From Deltaproteobacteria bacterium (GTDB lineage: Bacteria > Myxococcota_A > Polyangia > Haliangiales > JADYYK01), in the NCBI GenBank assembly GCA_020853705.1, contig JADYYK010000097.1, forward strand, positions 20,686-84,685: a stretch of 64,000 nucleotides of DNA, written 5' to 3'. Both the position numbers and the translations under genes were made by a program. The notes under the pieces were generated by a model that saw only the letters and a program-made list of their open reading frames with translations, did no database searches and was not told the DNA's origin. Positions 33,305 to 42,334 of this stretch are shown in pieces; the stretch's first letter is position 1, and every line of letters begins with the position of its first letter.

Positions 33305-35416
33305 ATGCGGCTCGTGTTGATGATCACGCTCGGATTGTATGGCTGTGTCGAGATGCCGCAGCAGGGCCCGGCGCCGGTCGGAGGCGAGTGGCAGAACCTG
33401 GCCCCGGTCCCGAACCCCAACAAGGATCTGCCGCGGCAGCCGCTGCGCGGCCACCCCTTCGCGGTCACCCTGGCCAGGGACGGCCAGACCGCCTTCGTGG
33501 CCCTGCGCGGCAACGAGACCGAGCCCCAGGACGAGGTCGTGGTGCTCGACGTGGCGGGGCGCGCGGTCATCGGCAAGCTGCAGGTTGGCGCCCGCCCGGT
33601 CGCCATCGTGCTGCGGCCGCAGGGCGACTATGCCGTGGTGCTGTCGGAGTTCTCGCCCTTCGCGGCGGTGCTCGACGTGGCGCGGCGCAGCGTGGTCGGC
33701 AAGCTGGAGGTCGGGCGCTACGCCCAGGACGCGGTGTTCAGCGCCGACGGCGGCCGGATGTGGATGACCTCGCGCATGGAGGACGCCGTGGTCGAGTGGC
33801 AGATCAGCGCCGGCCCGGTCGGGCTGACCGCGACCCGGGTGCGCAGCGCGCCCTGCGGCAATAACCCCGACGGACTCGGCCTCAGCCCCGATGGCAGCAA
33901 GCTCTACGTCACCGACGCTGGCGGCATGGGCGTGCACAGCTATGACGTCGCCACCCTGACCGAGCAGGCCTTCATCTTCCTGAACGCCCCGGTGTTCGAC
34001 GTCGAGCCGATGGGCAAGTGGGTGGTCGCGCTGACCCTGAACGACAGCAACGGCCTGCCCTGTGACAGCGACGGCGACTACCCGGGCGTGCAGGGCGACG
34101 GCATCTTCGCCGAGATCACCGATCGCACCTGCACCCGCGGCTTCGCCGACCTGCAGAACGAGATCGCCTTCATCGATCCGGCCACCGACCAGGTCGCCAT
34201 CCGCTACACCTCCGACAGCGCCTATGCGTCCGAGGCCGATCGCGAGGGCGACTACGACCTCGCGCTGCAGAAGGTCGTGGGCTCGAACCCGCAGCGCATC
34301 GTCGTGCTGTCGCCGACCCAGGCCTACGTGGCCATGAGCACCAGCTTCGAGCTGGTCAGCCTCAGCATCGACGCTGGCTCGCCGCCGGTGATGACGATGG
34401 AGAAGATCTCCGACACCGGCTTCTTCCCGCGCGGCCTGGCGGTGACCGCCGACGGCAAGACCGCGCTGACCGCCAACAAGCTCAGCGAGGACGTCTCGTT
34501 CATCGACATCCCCACGCGCACGCGCAAGGACATCGCGGTCGGCCACGCCACCCCGCGCTTCCCGGCCACCAGCGCCGAGACCGGCGAGTTCATGTTCCAC
34601 ACCTCGCGCTTCGCCTCCGACGGCGACATGTCGTGCACGCACTGCCACCCCAACGTCGAGAACGACGGCAAGGGCTGGAACGTGGACGTGGCGCGCGCCT
34701 ACGGGCGGCGCTCGGCGATGATGATGCGCGACCTGTTCGAGACCAAGCCGCTGCTGATCGAGGGCGTCTTCGACGAGTACAACTTCAACCTCGAGCTGGA
34801 GGGGATCTCGCTGCGCGCCGACTTCCACGACAGCTCGTACACGCTGCAGGTGCAGCGGCGCAACGAGTTCTACCGCAAGGTGTCGCGCGAGCTGCTCGGG
34901 CGCGAGATCGACTTCGATCAGATGGCCGAGCACATCGGCGACTTCCTGGTCTCCGAGCCGCGCCTCTTGCCGTCGCCGTTCGACAAGACCACGCCCGAGG
35001 TCGAGCGCGGCAAGGCGCTGTTCTTCCGCGCCGACGTCGGCTGCGCGGCCTGCCACCCGGCGCCGACCTTCGCCAGCAAGGAGAACTTCCGCGGCGTGAC
35101 CTCGATGGGCCTTTATGACCGGCCGCGGCGCGACCTCGACCCCGACATCTCGACCAAGTTCATCGAGAACGCCCGCGACGGCTTCTTCAACGCCAACACC
35201 CTGCGCGGCCTGTGGGATCGCAAGGGCGCCCTGTTCCACGACGGCCGCGCGCGCACCATCCGCGAGACCCTGCTGACCCCTGGCCACGCCTGCCTGCAGC
35301 CCGGCGAGCGCGCCTTCAACGAGGCCGACGGCCAGGTCGACACCAACGGCGGGATCTCGCAGCTGACCTGCGGCCAGCTCGACGACCTGGTCGCCTTCCT
35401 GAAGACCATCGACTGA
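33305..35416 (+). CDS. Beta-propeller / MauG-like diheme lipoprotein
   Basis: The 703-residue protein starts at ATG 33305, with GGAGG 8 nt upstream; an ATG at 33284 is less likely. The lipobox is LYGC. Residues 50-430 form a YVTN-type propeller (VVVLDVAGRAVIGKL, AAVLDVARRSVVGKL). Then come CTHCHPNVENDGKGW (about 443) and CAACHPAPTF (about 580), and FHDGRARTIRETL (about 645), as in di-heme cytochrome c peroxidase-like proteins. It is the shorter relative of the protein at 6631-9510 and lacks its CX4CH insert. It ends the 26326-35416 cassette. A role in passing electrons to or from HzsA-like copy 3 is inferred. Confidence 0.8.
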   Translation: MRLVLMITLGLYGCVEMPQQGPAPVGGEWQNLAPVPNPNKDLPRQPLRGHPFAVTLARDGQTAFVALRGNETEPQDEVVVLDVAGRAVIGKLQVGARPVAIVLRPQGDYAVVLSEFSPFAAVLDVARRSVVGKLEVGRYAQDAVFSADGGRMWMTSRMEDAVVEWQISAGPVGLTATRVRSAPCGNNPDGLGLSPDGSKLYVTDAGGMGVHSYDVATLTEQAFIFLNAPVFDVEPMGKWVVALTLNDSNGLPCDSDGDYPGVQGDGIFAEITDRTCTRGFADLQNEIAFIDPATDQVAIRYTSDSAYASEADREGDYDLALQKVVGSNPQRIVVLSPTQAYVAMSTSFELVSLSIDAGSPPVMTMEKISDTGFFPRGLAVTADGKTALTANKLSEDVSFIDIPTRTRKDIAVGHATPRFPATSAETGEFMFHTSRFASDGDMSCTHCHPNVENDGKGWNVDVARAYGRRSAMMMRDLFETKPLLIEGVFDEYNFNLELEGISLRADFHDSSYTLQVQRRNEFYRKVSRELLGREIDFDQMAEHIGDFLVSEPRLLPSPFDKTTPEVERGKALFFRADVGCAACHPAPTFASKENFRGVTSMGLYDRPRRDLDPDISTKFIENARDGFFNANTLRGLWDRKGALFHDGRARTIRETLLTPGHACLQPGERAFNEADGQVDTNGGISQLTCGQLDDLVAFLKTID

Positions 35417-35504
35417 GTCACCCGCGGCCCGCGCTGGGCCTGGCAGGGCGGGGGTCGCGGGCGAAATGTTGGACGGGAGGCAGCAGTGCTGAGACGCTGC
35501 CGGC

Positions 35505-36698
35505 ATGGCCACCCAGCGGCTCATCTTCCTGAGTGACACCCACGTCGGCACCGGGGCGCGCACCAACTGGTACCAGCCGGCGCTGCACGAGCCGCTGCTG
35601 GTGGCGGCGCTGGACTGGGTGTGCGCGCAGTCCGCCACCATCGCCGAGCTGGTCGTCCTGGGTGACTTCTTCGACCAGTGGACCTATGCGCCCGCGGTGC
35701 GGCCGCCGAGCATCGCCGACATCGTGGCCGCCAACCCGCGCGTGATGGGGCCGGCCGGCGCGCTGGCGCGGGCGCTGACGGCGCTCGACGGCCGCGTCAG
35801 CTATCTCAGCGGCAACCACGACATGCTGGCCAGCGCGGCCGACATCGCGGCCATCTGCGACGGGGCCGGGCGCTCGATGCGGGTGGTGACCGACTTCCCC
35901 TATCTGCCCGCGGCGGGGCAGGGCCAGGTCGCGTGCGCGCATGGGCAGCAGTTCTCGATCCTGAACGCCGGCGACTGGGGCGCCATGCCCGCGACCGGGC
36001 TGCCGGTGGGCTACTTCATCACCCGGGTCGCCGCGCTGTGGTCGCAGCAGCAGCTCGGGCCGGGGCAGACAGTGGCCGACCTCGCCGGCGCGGGCGAGCC
36101 GACCGGGTGGCCGGTGGCCAAGGACGCGCTGGCCACGCTGGTGAGCAGCGTGATCGAGAAGAAGCTGGGCCTGGCCGAGCTGGCGCTGGGCACGCTGCTC
36201 GACGCCACCGCGCAGACCGACGCACTGCCAGTGGTGATGCCCGACGGCAGCACCATGACGGTCGGGCAGGCGCGCGGGGCCCTGTATGACGACCTGTATG
36301 ACCGCTACAAGGACTCCGGGCGCTTCCCGGGCGCGGCCTACGGCGACGAGCCGGCCTTCTTCGCGCTGACCGGCACCGACCTCGGCAACTCGCTGCAGCA
36401 CTTCGCACGCGAGCTCGGCAAGCGGCACCGGGTCGTGGTCATGGGCCACACCCACGTCGACCTGGACCACCCGCTGGACCCCCTGCTGGGCAAGGACTCG
36501 ATCTATGCCAACAGCGGTTTCGGCTGCCCGGCGGCCCCCGACATGCAGCGCGCACAGCAGCCCCTGCGGCCGACCTTCGTCGAGGTCCAGGTCGATGACG
36601 TGGCGCGCCAGCTGACCGTGCTGGTGTGGATGGTGCTGCCGGGCCCGGTGCCGGTGGTGGTGCCGGCGCCGCTGGCGCCGCGGAAGATCGGGTTCTAG
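35505..36698 (+). CDS. Calcineurin-like metallophosphoesterase
   Basis: The 397-residue cytosolic-looking protein has the full metallophosphoesterase signature in order: FLSDTHVG (7-14), GDFFDQW (about 49), GNHDML (about 105), and MGHTHVD (about 313). These supply the two-metal site. Long inserts between GNHD and GHTH are typical of family members with specific substrates, here unknown. GGGAGG occurs 19-24 nt upstream of the ATG, a little far for a ribosome binding site. The last seven bases, including the stop, lie in the first of a series of hairpins. Confidence 0.9.
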   Translation: MATQRLIFLSDTHVGTGARTNWYQPALHEPLLVAALDWVCAQSATIAELVVLGDFFDQWTYAPAVRPPSIADIVAANPRVMGPAGALARALTALDGRVSYLSGNHDMLASAADIAAICDGAGRSMRVVTDFPYLPAAGQGQVACAHGQQFSILNAGDWGAMPATGLPVGYFITRVAALWSQQQLGPGQTVADLAGAGEPTGWPVAKDALATLVSSVIEKKLGLAELALGTLLDATAQTDALPVVMPDGSTMTVGQARGALYDDLYDRYKDSGRFPGAAYGDEPAFFALTGTDLGNSLQHFARELGKRHRVVVMGHTHVDLDHPLDPLLGKDSIYANSGFGCPAAPDMQRAQQPLRPTFVEVQVDDVARQLTVLVWMVLPGPVPVVVPAPLAPRKIGF

Positions 36699-36830
36699 CG
36701 CTGTACCGGAGCTGCGCTCCGGTCTGGGCGCTAGCCTCACCACGGGGCTGCGCCCCGCCCCACTGGGCGGAGCCCAGCGGGGCCCCACCCGCTCACGGCC
36801 GGACTCCCGGCCGGGGCCGCCGTGCGGCCC
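36695..36830. repeat. Array of perfect hairpins with triloops
   Basis: Successive stem-loops fill the start of the gap. First is an outer CTAGCGC (36695-36701) / GCGCTAG (36728-36734) enclosing CCGGAGC-TGC-GCTCCGG (36706-36722). Then come GGGGC-TGC-GCCCC (36744-36756), CTGGGC-GGA-GCCCAG (36763-36777) enclosed by GCCCC/GGGGC (36757/36779), CGGCCGG-ACTC-CCGGCCG (36796-36813), and GGGCCGC-CGT-GCGGCCC (36814-36830). All listed stems are perfect. There is no T-tract, so it is not a standard intrinsic terminator. It may block read-through or be a REP-like element. The remaining gap to 36898 holds the kinase promoter. Confidence 0.75.
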
Positions 36831-36876
36831 TACGGCGTTGGCGCGCTAACGACGGAGTCTGGAGCGCGGGCTGGGC

Positions 36877-36882
36877 TACACT
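36877..36882 (+). promoter_or_regulatory. -10-like TACACT before kinase gene
   Basis: TACACT lies 16 nt before GTG 36899 in an otherwise GC-only stretch. It would give a 5' leader of about ten bases. No clear -35 element is seen. Confidence 0.4.
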
Positions 36883-36898
36883 GCGGGCCGGGGCTCTC

Positions 36899-39800
36899 GT
36901 GGGTCGCAGCGGCGCAGACTTTCGTGGCACGGAACGCTTCCAGGTCCTCGGCAAGATCGGGGCCGGCGGCATGGGGGTCGTGTACGAGGCGCGTGACGCC
37001 GAGAGCGGGCGGCGCGTCGCGCTGAAGACGCTGACCCACCTCGACGGCCAGGCGCTGATGCGCTTCAAGACCGAGTTTCGCGCCCTGGCCGACCTCAACC
37101 ACCCCAACCTGGTGTCGCTGGGCGAGCTGGTCGAGACCGACGGCGACTGGTTCTTCACCATGGAGTTCGTCCCCGGCGTCGACTTCATGCGCCACGTCTG
37201 TGACGTCGAGGGCGCCGCCCACGACACCCTGCGCGACTCGGCGCCGTCGGATGAGGTCTCGGCCACCGAGGTCACCATGCAGGCCTCGCCGCTGCGCAAG
37301 CCGTGGGCGGGCGACGCGCCGCCGCACCTGTTCGACGAGACGCGCCTCAGGTCGGCGCTGGTGCAGCTGGCGCGCGGCCTGTGCGTGCTGCACGCGGCGG
37401 GCAAGGTGCATCGCGACATCAAGCCGGCCAACATCCGGGTCACCCCCGAGGGCCAGGTCGTCATCCTCGACTTCGGGCTGGTGTCGGATCTCAAGATGGA
37501 CGACCGCTCCACCGAGGGTCACATCGTGGGCACGGCGTCGTACATGGCGCCCGAGCAGGCCGCCTCGGCGCGGGTCGGACCCGAGGCCGACTGGTACTCG
37601 GTGGGCGTGCTGCTGTACGAGGCGCTGGTGGGTCGGCTGCCCTATGTGGGGTCGCGGCTGCAGGTCATCACCGACAAGCAGAAGTTCCTGCCGCCACGGC
37701 CGCGCGCCAGCACCCCATCGGTGCCGCGTGATCTCGACAACCTGTGCGGCGCGCTGCTGGCGCTGGACCCGCGCGCGCGGCCGACCGGGCGCGAGGTGCT
37801 GGCGCGCCTGGGCGCCAGCGAGAGCGGCGAGCCGGCGCTGGCCTCGGCGTCGAGCTCGCACGTGCCGCCCTTCGTCGGTCGACGCGACGAGCTGGCCACC
37901 CTGGCCGCGGCGTTCGAGGCCACCCGCAAGGGCGACCCGGTGGCGGTGCTGATCGAGGGCGACTCCGGCGTCGGCAAGAGCGCCCTGGCGCGCCAGTTCC
38001 TCGACGAGCTGCAGACCTCCGAGCCGCGCGTGGTGGTGCTGGCCGGGCGCTGCTACGAGCGCGAGTCGGTGCCCTACAAGGCCTTCGATGGCGTGGTCGA
38101 CGCGCTCAGCCGCTACATGCTGCGCCTGGACGGCGAGGCCGCCGGCGCGCTGCTGCCGCGCCAGGCCAGCCTGATGGCGCAGGTCTTCCCGGTGCTGCGC
38201 CGCCTCAAGGCCTTCACCGTGGCCGAGCTGCCGCAGGCACGCCCGGATCCCCCCGAGCTGCGTTCACGCCTGTTCGCCGCGGTGCGCGAGATGCTGGGGC
38301 GGCTGGCCGATCGCTGCCCGCTGGTGATCGCGATCGACGATCTGCAGTGGGCCGACCAGGATAGCCGGACCCTGCTCACCGAGGTGCTGCGCCAGCCCGA
38401 CGCGCCCGCGCTGCTCCTGCTGGCGACCGCGCGCACCGAGGGCGCCGACCAGGCCGCGTCGATCGATCCCGGGCGGGTGCGGCGGGTGCAGCTCATGCCC
38501 CTGCAGGCCGACGAGGCGCGCCAGCTGGCCGAGCGGCTGCTGGCGCGCACGCCGCACAGCGCCGACACCAGCGCGGCCGACATCGCACGCGAGGCCGCCG
38601 GCCACCCCCTGTTCATCGACGAGCTGGTGCGCTTCGCGCGGGCCGGGGGGGTGCAGGGAGCAGGCCTGCGCCTCGACGAGGCGCTGCGCGCGCGGGTGGC
38701 CGCGCTGCCCTCGGAGGCGCGCGTGCTGGTCGAGATCGCGGCCATGGCGGGCGGCCCGCTGCGCCAGACCATCGCGGCGCGCGCCGCGGCGCTGAGCCCG
38801 ACCGCGTTCGCGGGCGCGCTGGCCATGCTGCGCGCCGAACGCCTGATCCGCACCAGCGGCGTGCGCGGCGTCGACACCATCGAGCCCTACCACGACCGCA
38901 TCCGCGAGGCGGTGACCACGCAGCTCGGCGAGGTCACGCGCAAGAGTCACCAGAACGAGCTGGCGGTGGCGCTGGAGGGCGGCGACGTGCCGCCGGATCC
39001 CGAGATGCTGGCCGCGCACTGGCTGGGCGCCGGCGAGCCCGAGCGCGCCACCACCTGGTTCCTGCGCGCGGCCCAGGCCGCCGACGTCGCGCTGGCCTTC
39101 GATCGCTCGGCGCGGCTGTATCGCACCGCGCTGGGGCTGATGCCGGGCAGCCACCCCGAGCGGCGCAGCCTGACGGTGCGGCTGGGCGACGCCCTGGTCA
39201 ACGCCGGCCGCGGCCGCGACGCCGCCGACGCCTTCCTGGGCGCGACCGCGGGGGCGTCGGCGGCCGAGATGCTGGATCTGCGGCGCAAGGCGGCCGAGCA
39301 GCTGCTCAAGGCCGGCCACGTCAAGGACGGCGTGGCCACGCTGCGTGACGTGCTCGATCAGGTCGGCATCGACTATCCGTCGACACCGCGCAGCGCGCTG
39401 CTCAGCTTCGTGATGACGCGCGTGCGCCTGCGCCTGCGTGGCCTCGGCTTTCGCGAGCGCGACGAGAGCCAGCTGTCGCCCGAGCTCCTGACCAAGATCG
39501 ACGCCTGCTGGGGCGCGGCGGGCGGCTTCGCGGTGGTCGACACCGTGCTGGGCGCGGCGCTGCAGGGGCTGCACCTCCGGCTGGCGCTGGACGCCGGCGA
39601 GCCGTACCGGATCTCGCGCGCGCTGGCGCTGGAGGGCGGCTTCCTGTTCGTGCTGGCGCCGGGGCGGCGCAAGTATGCCCGCGCGGTCATCGACCAGGCC
39701 CAGGAGATGGCCAACCGGCTGGGCCACCCGCACGCGCTGGCGATGGCGGTCGCGGCGGCGGGCGTGGCCGCGTACCACATCGGCAAGTTCCGCGACTCCA

Positions 39801-40633
39801 TGCAGCTCATGGATCGCGCCGACGGGATCTTCCGGGACGGCTGCCCGGGGTCACCCTGGGAGCGCGCCATGTGCGAGCTGTTCGTGGCCATCGATCGCTT
39901 CTACCTCGGCGAGATCCGCGAGCTCGGCGTGCGCAGCTCCCGCGTGGTCGCCGAGGCCGACGAGCGCGGCGACCTGTTCCAGTCCGACACCGTGCGCGTG
40001 CAGGGGCTGTGTGTCGTCGGGCTGGCCCAGGACAGGCCCCTGGAGGTCGACGACACCCTGACCGCGGCCATCGATCGCTGGCCCAACGGCGGCTATGTGC
40101 ACGACTGCGCGGGGCCCTTCCTGCAGACCCGGGTGCGCCTGTATGTCGAGGACGGCCCGGGGGCGCGCGTCGCCAGCCAGGAGCTGTGGCGGCGCGCCGA
40201 GGCCGCCGGCCTGCTGCACAACCAGCACCAGCGCCTCGAGGTGGTGCACATCCAGGGCGCCGCGGCGCTGGCGGCGGCGCTGACCGACGGCTCGCCGCGC
40301 GCACTGCTGGCCGAGGCGGCCCGGGCGGCGCGCAAGATCGAGGGCCAGCACATGGACTGGGCGCGACCGCTGGCGGGCCTGTTGCGGGCGGGGATCGCGG
40401 CGCAGGGCGGCAAGGCCGAGCAGGCGGCCGCGCTGCTGGCCGAGGCCGAGCGCGGCTTCGAGGCCGCGGAGATGGCGCTGTATGCGGCGGCGGCGCGGCG
40501 GCGGCGTGGCCAGCTGCTCGGCGGCGACGAGGGCCGTGGGCTGGTCGCGGCGGCCGAGCAGTGGATGCGCGCGCAGGACATCGCCAACCCGGCGCGCATG
40601 ACCGCGATGCTGGCGCCCGGCTTTCGCGGCTGA
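36899..40633 (+). CDS. Ser/Thr protein kinase fused to AAA ATPase and helical repeats
   Basis: The protein has 1244 residues from GTG 36899. The kinase domain (about 10-290) has GAGGMGVVYEA, ALK (Lys 43), HRDIKPANI (about 171), DFGLVSD (about 190) and GTASYMAPEQ, all intact. An AAA-type NTPase follows (about 322-600), with FVGRRDELATL, Walker A GDSGVGKS (about 355), and LVIAIDDLQWAD as Walker B. The remaining ~600 residues are helical, TPR-like (for example ALFDRSARLYRTAL). This PknB-AAA-TPR layout is common in Myxococcota signalling. It is probably cytosolic, as no transmembrane helix is visible. The target is unknown. Confidence 0.9.
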   Translation: MGRSGADFRGTERFQVLGKIGAGGMGVVYEARDAESGRRVALKTLTHLDGQALMRFKTEFRALADLNHPNLVSLGELVETDGDWFFTMEFVPGVDFMRHVCDVEGAAHDTLRDSAPSDEVSATEVTMQASPLRKPWAGDAPPHLFDETRLRSALVQLARGLCVLHAAGKVHRDIKPANIRVTPEGQVVILDFGLVSDLKMDDRSTEGHIVGTASYMAPEQAASARVGPEADWYSVGVLLYEALVGRLPYVGSRLQVITDKQKFLPPRPRASTPSVPRDLDNLCGALLALDPRARPTGREVLARLGASESGEPALASASSSHVPPFVGRRDELATLAAAFEATRKGDPVAVLIEGDSGVGKSALARQFLDELQTSEPRVVVLAGRCYERESVPYKAFDGVVDALSRYMLRLDGEAAGALLPRQASLMAQVFPVLRRLKAFTVAELPQARPDPPELRSRLFAAVREMLGRLADRCPLVIAIDDLQWADQDSRTLLTEVLRQPDAPALLLLATARTEGADQAASIDPGRVRRVQLMPLQADEARQLAERLLARTPHSADTSAADIAREAAGHPLFIDELVRFARAGGVQGAGLRLDEALRARVAALPSEARVLVEIAAMAGGPLRQTIAARAAALSPTAFAGALAMLRAERLIRTSGVRGVDTIEPYHDRIREAVTTQLGEVTRKSHQNELAVALEGGDVPPDPEMLAAHWLGAGEPERATTWFLRAAQAADVALAFDRSARLYRTALGLMPGSHPERRSLTVRLGDALVNAGRGRDAADAFLGATAGASAAEMLDLRRKAAEQLLKAGHVKDGVATLRDVLDQVGIDYPSTPRSALLSFVMTRVRLRLRGLGFRERDESQLSPELLTKIDACWGAAGGFAVVDTVLGAALQGLHLRLALDAGEPYRISRALALEGGFLFVLAPGRRKYARAVIDQAQEMANRLGHPHALAMAVAAAGVAAYHIGKFRDSMQLMDRADGIFRDGCPGSPWERAMCELFVAIDRFYLGEIRELGVRSSRVVAEADERGDLFQSDTVRVQGLCVVGLAQDRPLEVDDTLTAAIDRWPNGGYVHDCAGPFLQTRVRLYVEDGPGARVASQELWRRAEAAGLLHNQHQRLEVVHIQGAAALAAALTDGSPRALLAEAARAARKIEGQHMDWARPLAGLLRAGIAAQGGKAEQAAALLAEAERGFEAAEMALYAAAARRRRGQLLGGDEGRGLVAAAEQWMRAQDIANPARMTAMLAPGFRG

Positions 40634-40792
40634 CCCGGGCCGTGGCGGCGCGCAAACCGCTTCAGCGCCAGCGAGCTGGCGCGCCGGCTGGGGCTGCTGG
40701 TGGTGGCCAGCGAGCACGCCGGTCCGCCTGGCAGGATCCGGCAGCGGGCGGATCATGCGCGAGGCGGTGCACGATCAGGTTGGCATCTCGCG

Positions 40793-40798
40793 TAGCCT
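40793..40798 (+). promoter_or_regulatory. -10-like TAGCCT, leaderless start
   Basis: TAGCCT ends 6 nt before ATG 40805, so transcription would begin at or next to the start codon. Confidence 0.4.
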
Positions 40799-40804
40799 CC
40801 TGGC

Positions 40805-42319
40805 ATGGCCAGGCGACCGGTGCTGATCGCTGCAATGACCGTCCTGCTGGCACTCGGCGCCGCGGTGGGATACTGGCGCTGGCGCGCGCGCAGCCGGCAG
40901 CCCGAGGCGTTCATCACCGCGGTCACCCCCCTGGAGGGTGGTGGTGCGCTGCTGCTGTGGCACAAGAATCGGATGCGGGGAGGCGCCCTCGGGTGGGTAT
41001 CCAGCCTCGACGAGACGGGGCGGCTGCGCTGGGCGCGCGCCCTGCCTGACCTGCCTGCGGGCCTGCTGGCGGAGGGGCCGGTGCTCGCTGGCGGCGTGGT
41101 CGTGACCCGCTACGGCTATTATGCCGAAACGCTGCGGCTGGTGGGCCACGCGCTCGCAGATGGCGCCAGACGGTGGGATGTGCCGCTGCTGCAGCCCCAC
41201 GCGCGCGGGACGGTGCCGGTGCTGTCGCGGGCCCAGCTGCTGGGTGACCGGCTGCTGCAGTGGATCAACGAGTCGGAGCCGGCGCAGGGAGCCGACGCCC
41301 GCCTGGTGCCTTCGCTGCGCACGCTCGATCCGGAGACCGGCCGCGAGCTGGCTCGGGCGCCCGCCCCTTCGACGCCGGTCGCGCGCTGGAGCCTGGGACA
41401 GCGGTTGTTCGTGCACGAGACCGAGACGCTGTGGATCTACGAGCCGGCACGGGCGCAGCCACTGCAGCTGGCCAGCCCCGGTGGCGGCTGCGTGGTGGGC
41501 GCCGACTACATCACCATCCTGGAGCTCGACGCCGGCCCCGCGCTGGTCACCTTGAAGCAGGGCGATCCGACGGCGCGTCACATCATCAAGCAAGGCTTCC
41601 ACCCGGTCGGGGACCCGGGTTCATTTCAGGCGCTGCTCAGCTGTGGCCGGCATGGCGACCGACTGTTGTTCGCGCTCGAGGCCAGCGTCGCCCAGCCTGG
41701 CGGAGCCATCAGCAGGGGCACCTCTGTCGTCGTCACCGACCTGGCCGGTGACACCCTGCACGAGCTTCGGCTGGCCACCTCGCCCGCGGGCCTGGACCGC
41801 GGGCTCACCATGCGCGACGCGCCCTCGGCGCCGCTGAGCGGTGAGCTGCCGCGGTTCGCGCTCTTCGTCACGACTGTGCCCGGAGCGGGGCTGTCGCAGC
41901 ATCGACTCGAGCTCCTGGACGTGGAGGCGGCCCGGGTGGTGTGGCAGGGCCGCCCTGACAGCGAGCTGGCCCGGCATGGTCGCGTGTTCCGGGTTGGGCA
42001 GCGCTGGCTCGCGGTGCTCGGCGATGGTGTGCGAGTCACCCTCGTGCTGTTCGACGGCGACAGCGGCGCGCTGAGCGCTGCGGTCGAGGTCGCCAGCCCG
42101 ACCGAGATCATCTGGGACGTGATGCCGGAGCACGTGGCCGGCGGCAAGCTGTGGCTGGCCAGCATGGACATCACGGCGCTGGACGCGCCGGCGCTGGCCG
42201 TCCTCGACACCACGAGCTTGCGTCCGCTGCGTGTGGGCCGTCCGCTGCGCGTGACCGACGTGACTGCGGCGGTGCGTGCGGAGCTCGGCTACCCGGGATC
42301 GCCCTTCGCCGCGCCTTGA
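40805..42319 (+). CDS. Membrane-anchored PQQ/WD-like beta-propeller protein
   Basis: The 504-residue protein has a single N-terminal transmembrane helix (about 6-24), then repeated beta segments of the type AVTPLEGGGALLLW, WVSSLDETGRLRWARAL and LLDVEAARVVWQG, i.e. quinoprotein/WD-like blades without clear cofactor residues. It most likely lies outside the cytoplasmic membrane. Its anchor-plus-propeller layout resembles the shorter gene at 53662. The 171-bp gap upstream contains only the short promoter-like hexamer. The convergent gene at 42335 ends 15 bp away. Confidence 0.75.
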   Translation: MARRPVLIAAMTVLLALGAAVGYWRWRARSRQPEAFITAVTPLEGGGALLLWHKNRMRGGALGWVSSLDETGRLRWARALPDLPAGLLAEGPVLAGGVVVTRYGYYAETLRLVGHALADGARRWDVPLLQPHARGTVPVLSRAQLLGDRLLQWINESEPAQGADARLVPSLRTLDPETGRELARAPAPSTPVARWSLGQRLFVHETETLWIYEPARAQPLQLASPGGGCVVGADYITILELDAGPALVTLKQGDPTARHIIKQGFHPVGDPGSFQALLSCGRHGDRLLFALEASVAQPGGAISRGTSVVVTDLAGDTLHELRLATSPAGLDRGLTMRDAPSAPLSGELPRFALFVTTVPGAGLSQHRLELLDVEAARVVWQGRPDSELARHGRVFRVGQRWLAVLGDGVRVTLVLFDGDSGALSAAVEVASPTEIIWDVMPEHVAGGKLWLASMDITALDAPALAVLDTTSLRPLRVGRPLRVTDVTAAVRAELGYPGSPFAAP

Positions 42320-42334
42320 CGGCGGCCCCTTGGG

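Noticed and set aside
36695..36830. Rho-independent terminator
   Set aside because: Stems are strong but no T-run follows any of them, so I describe it only as a hairpin array.
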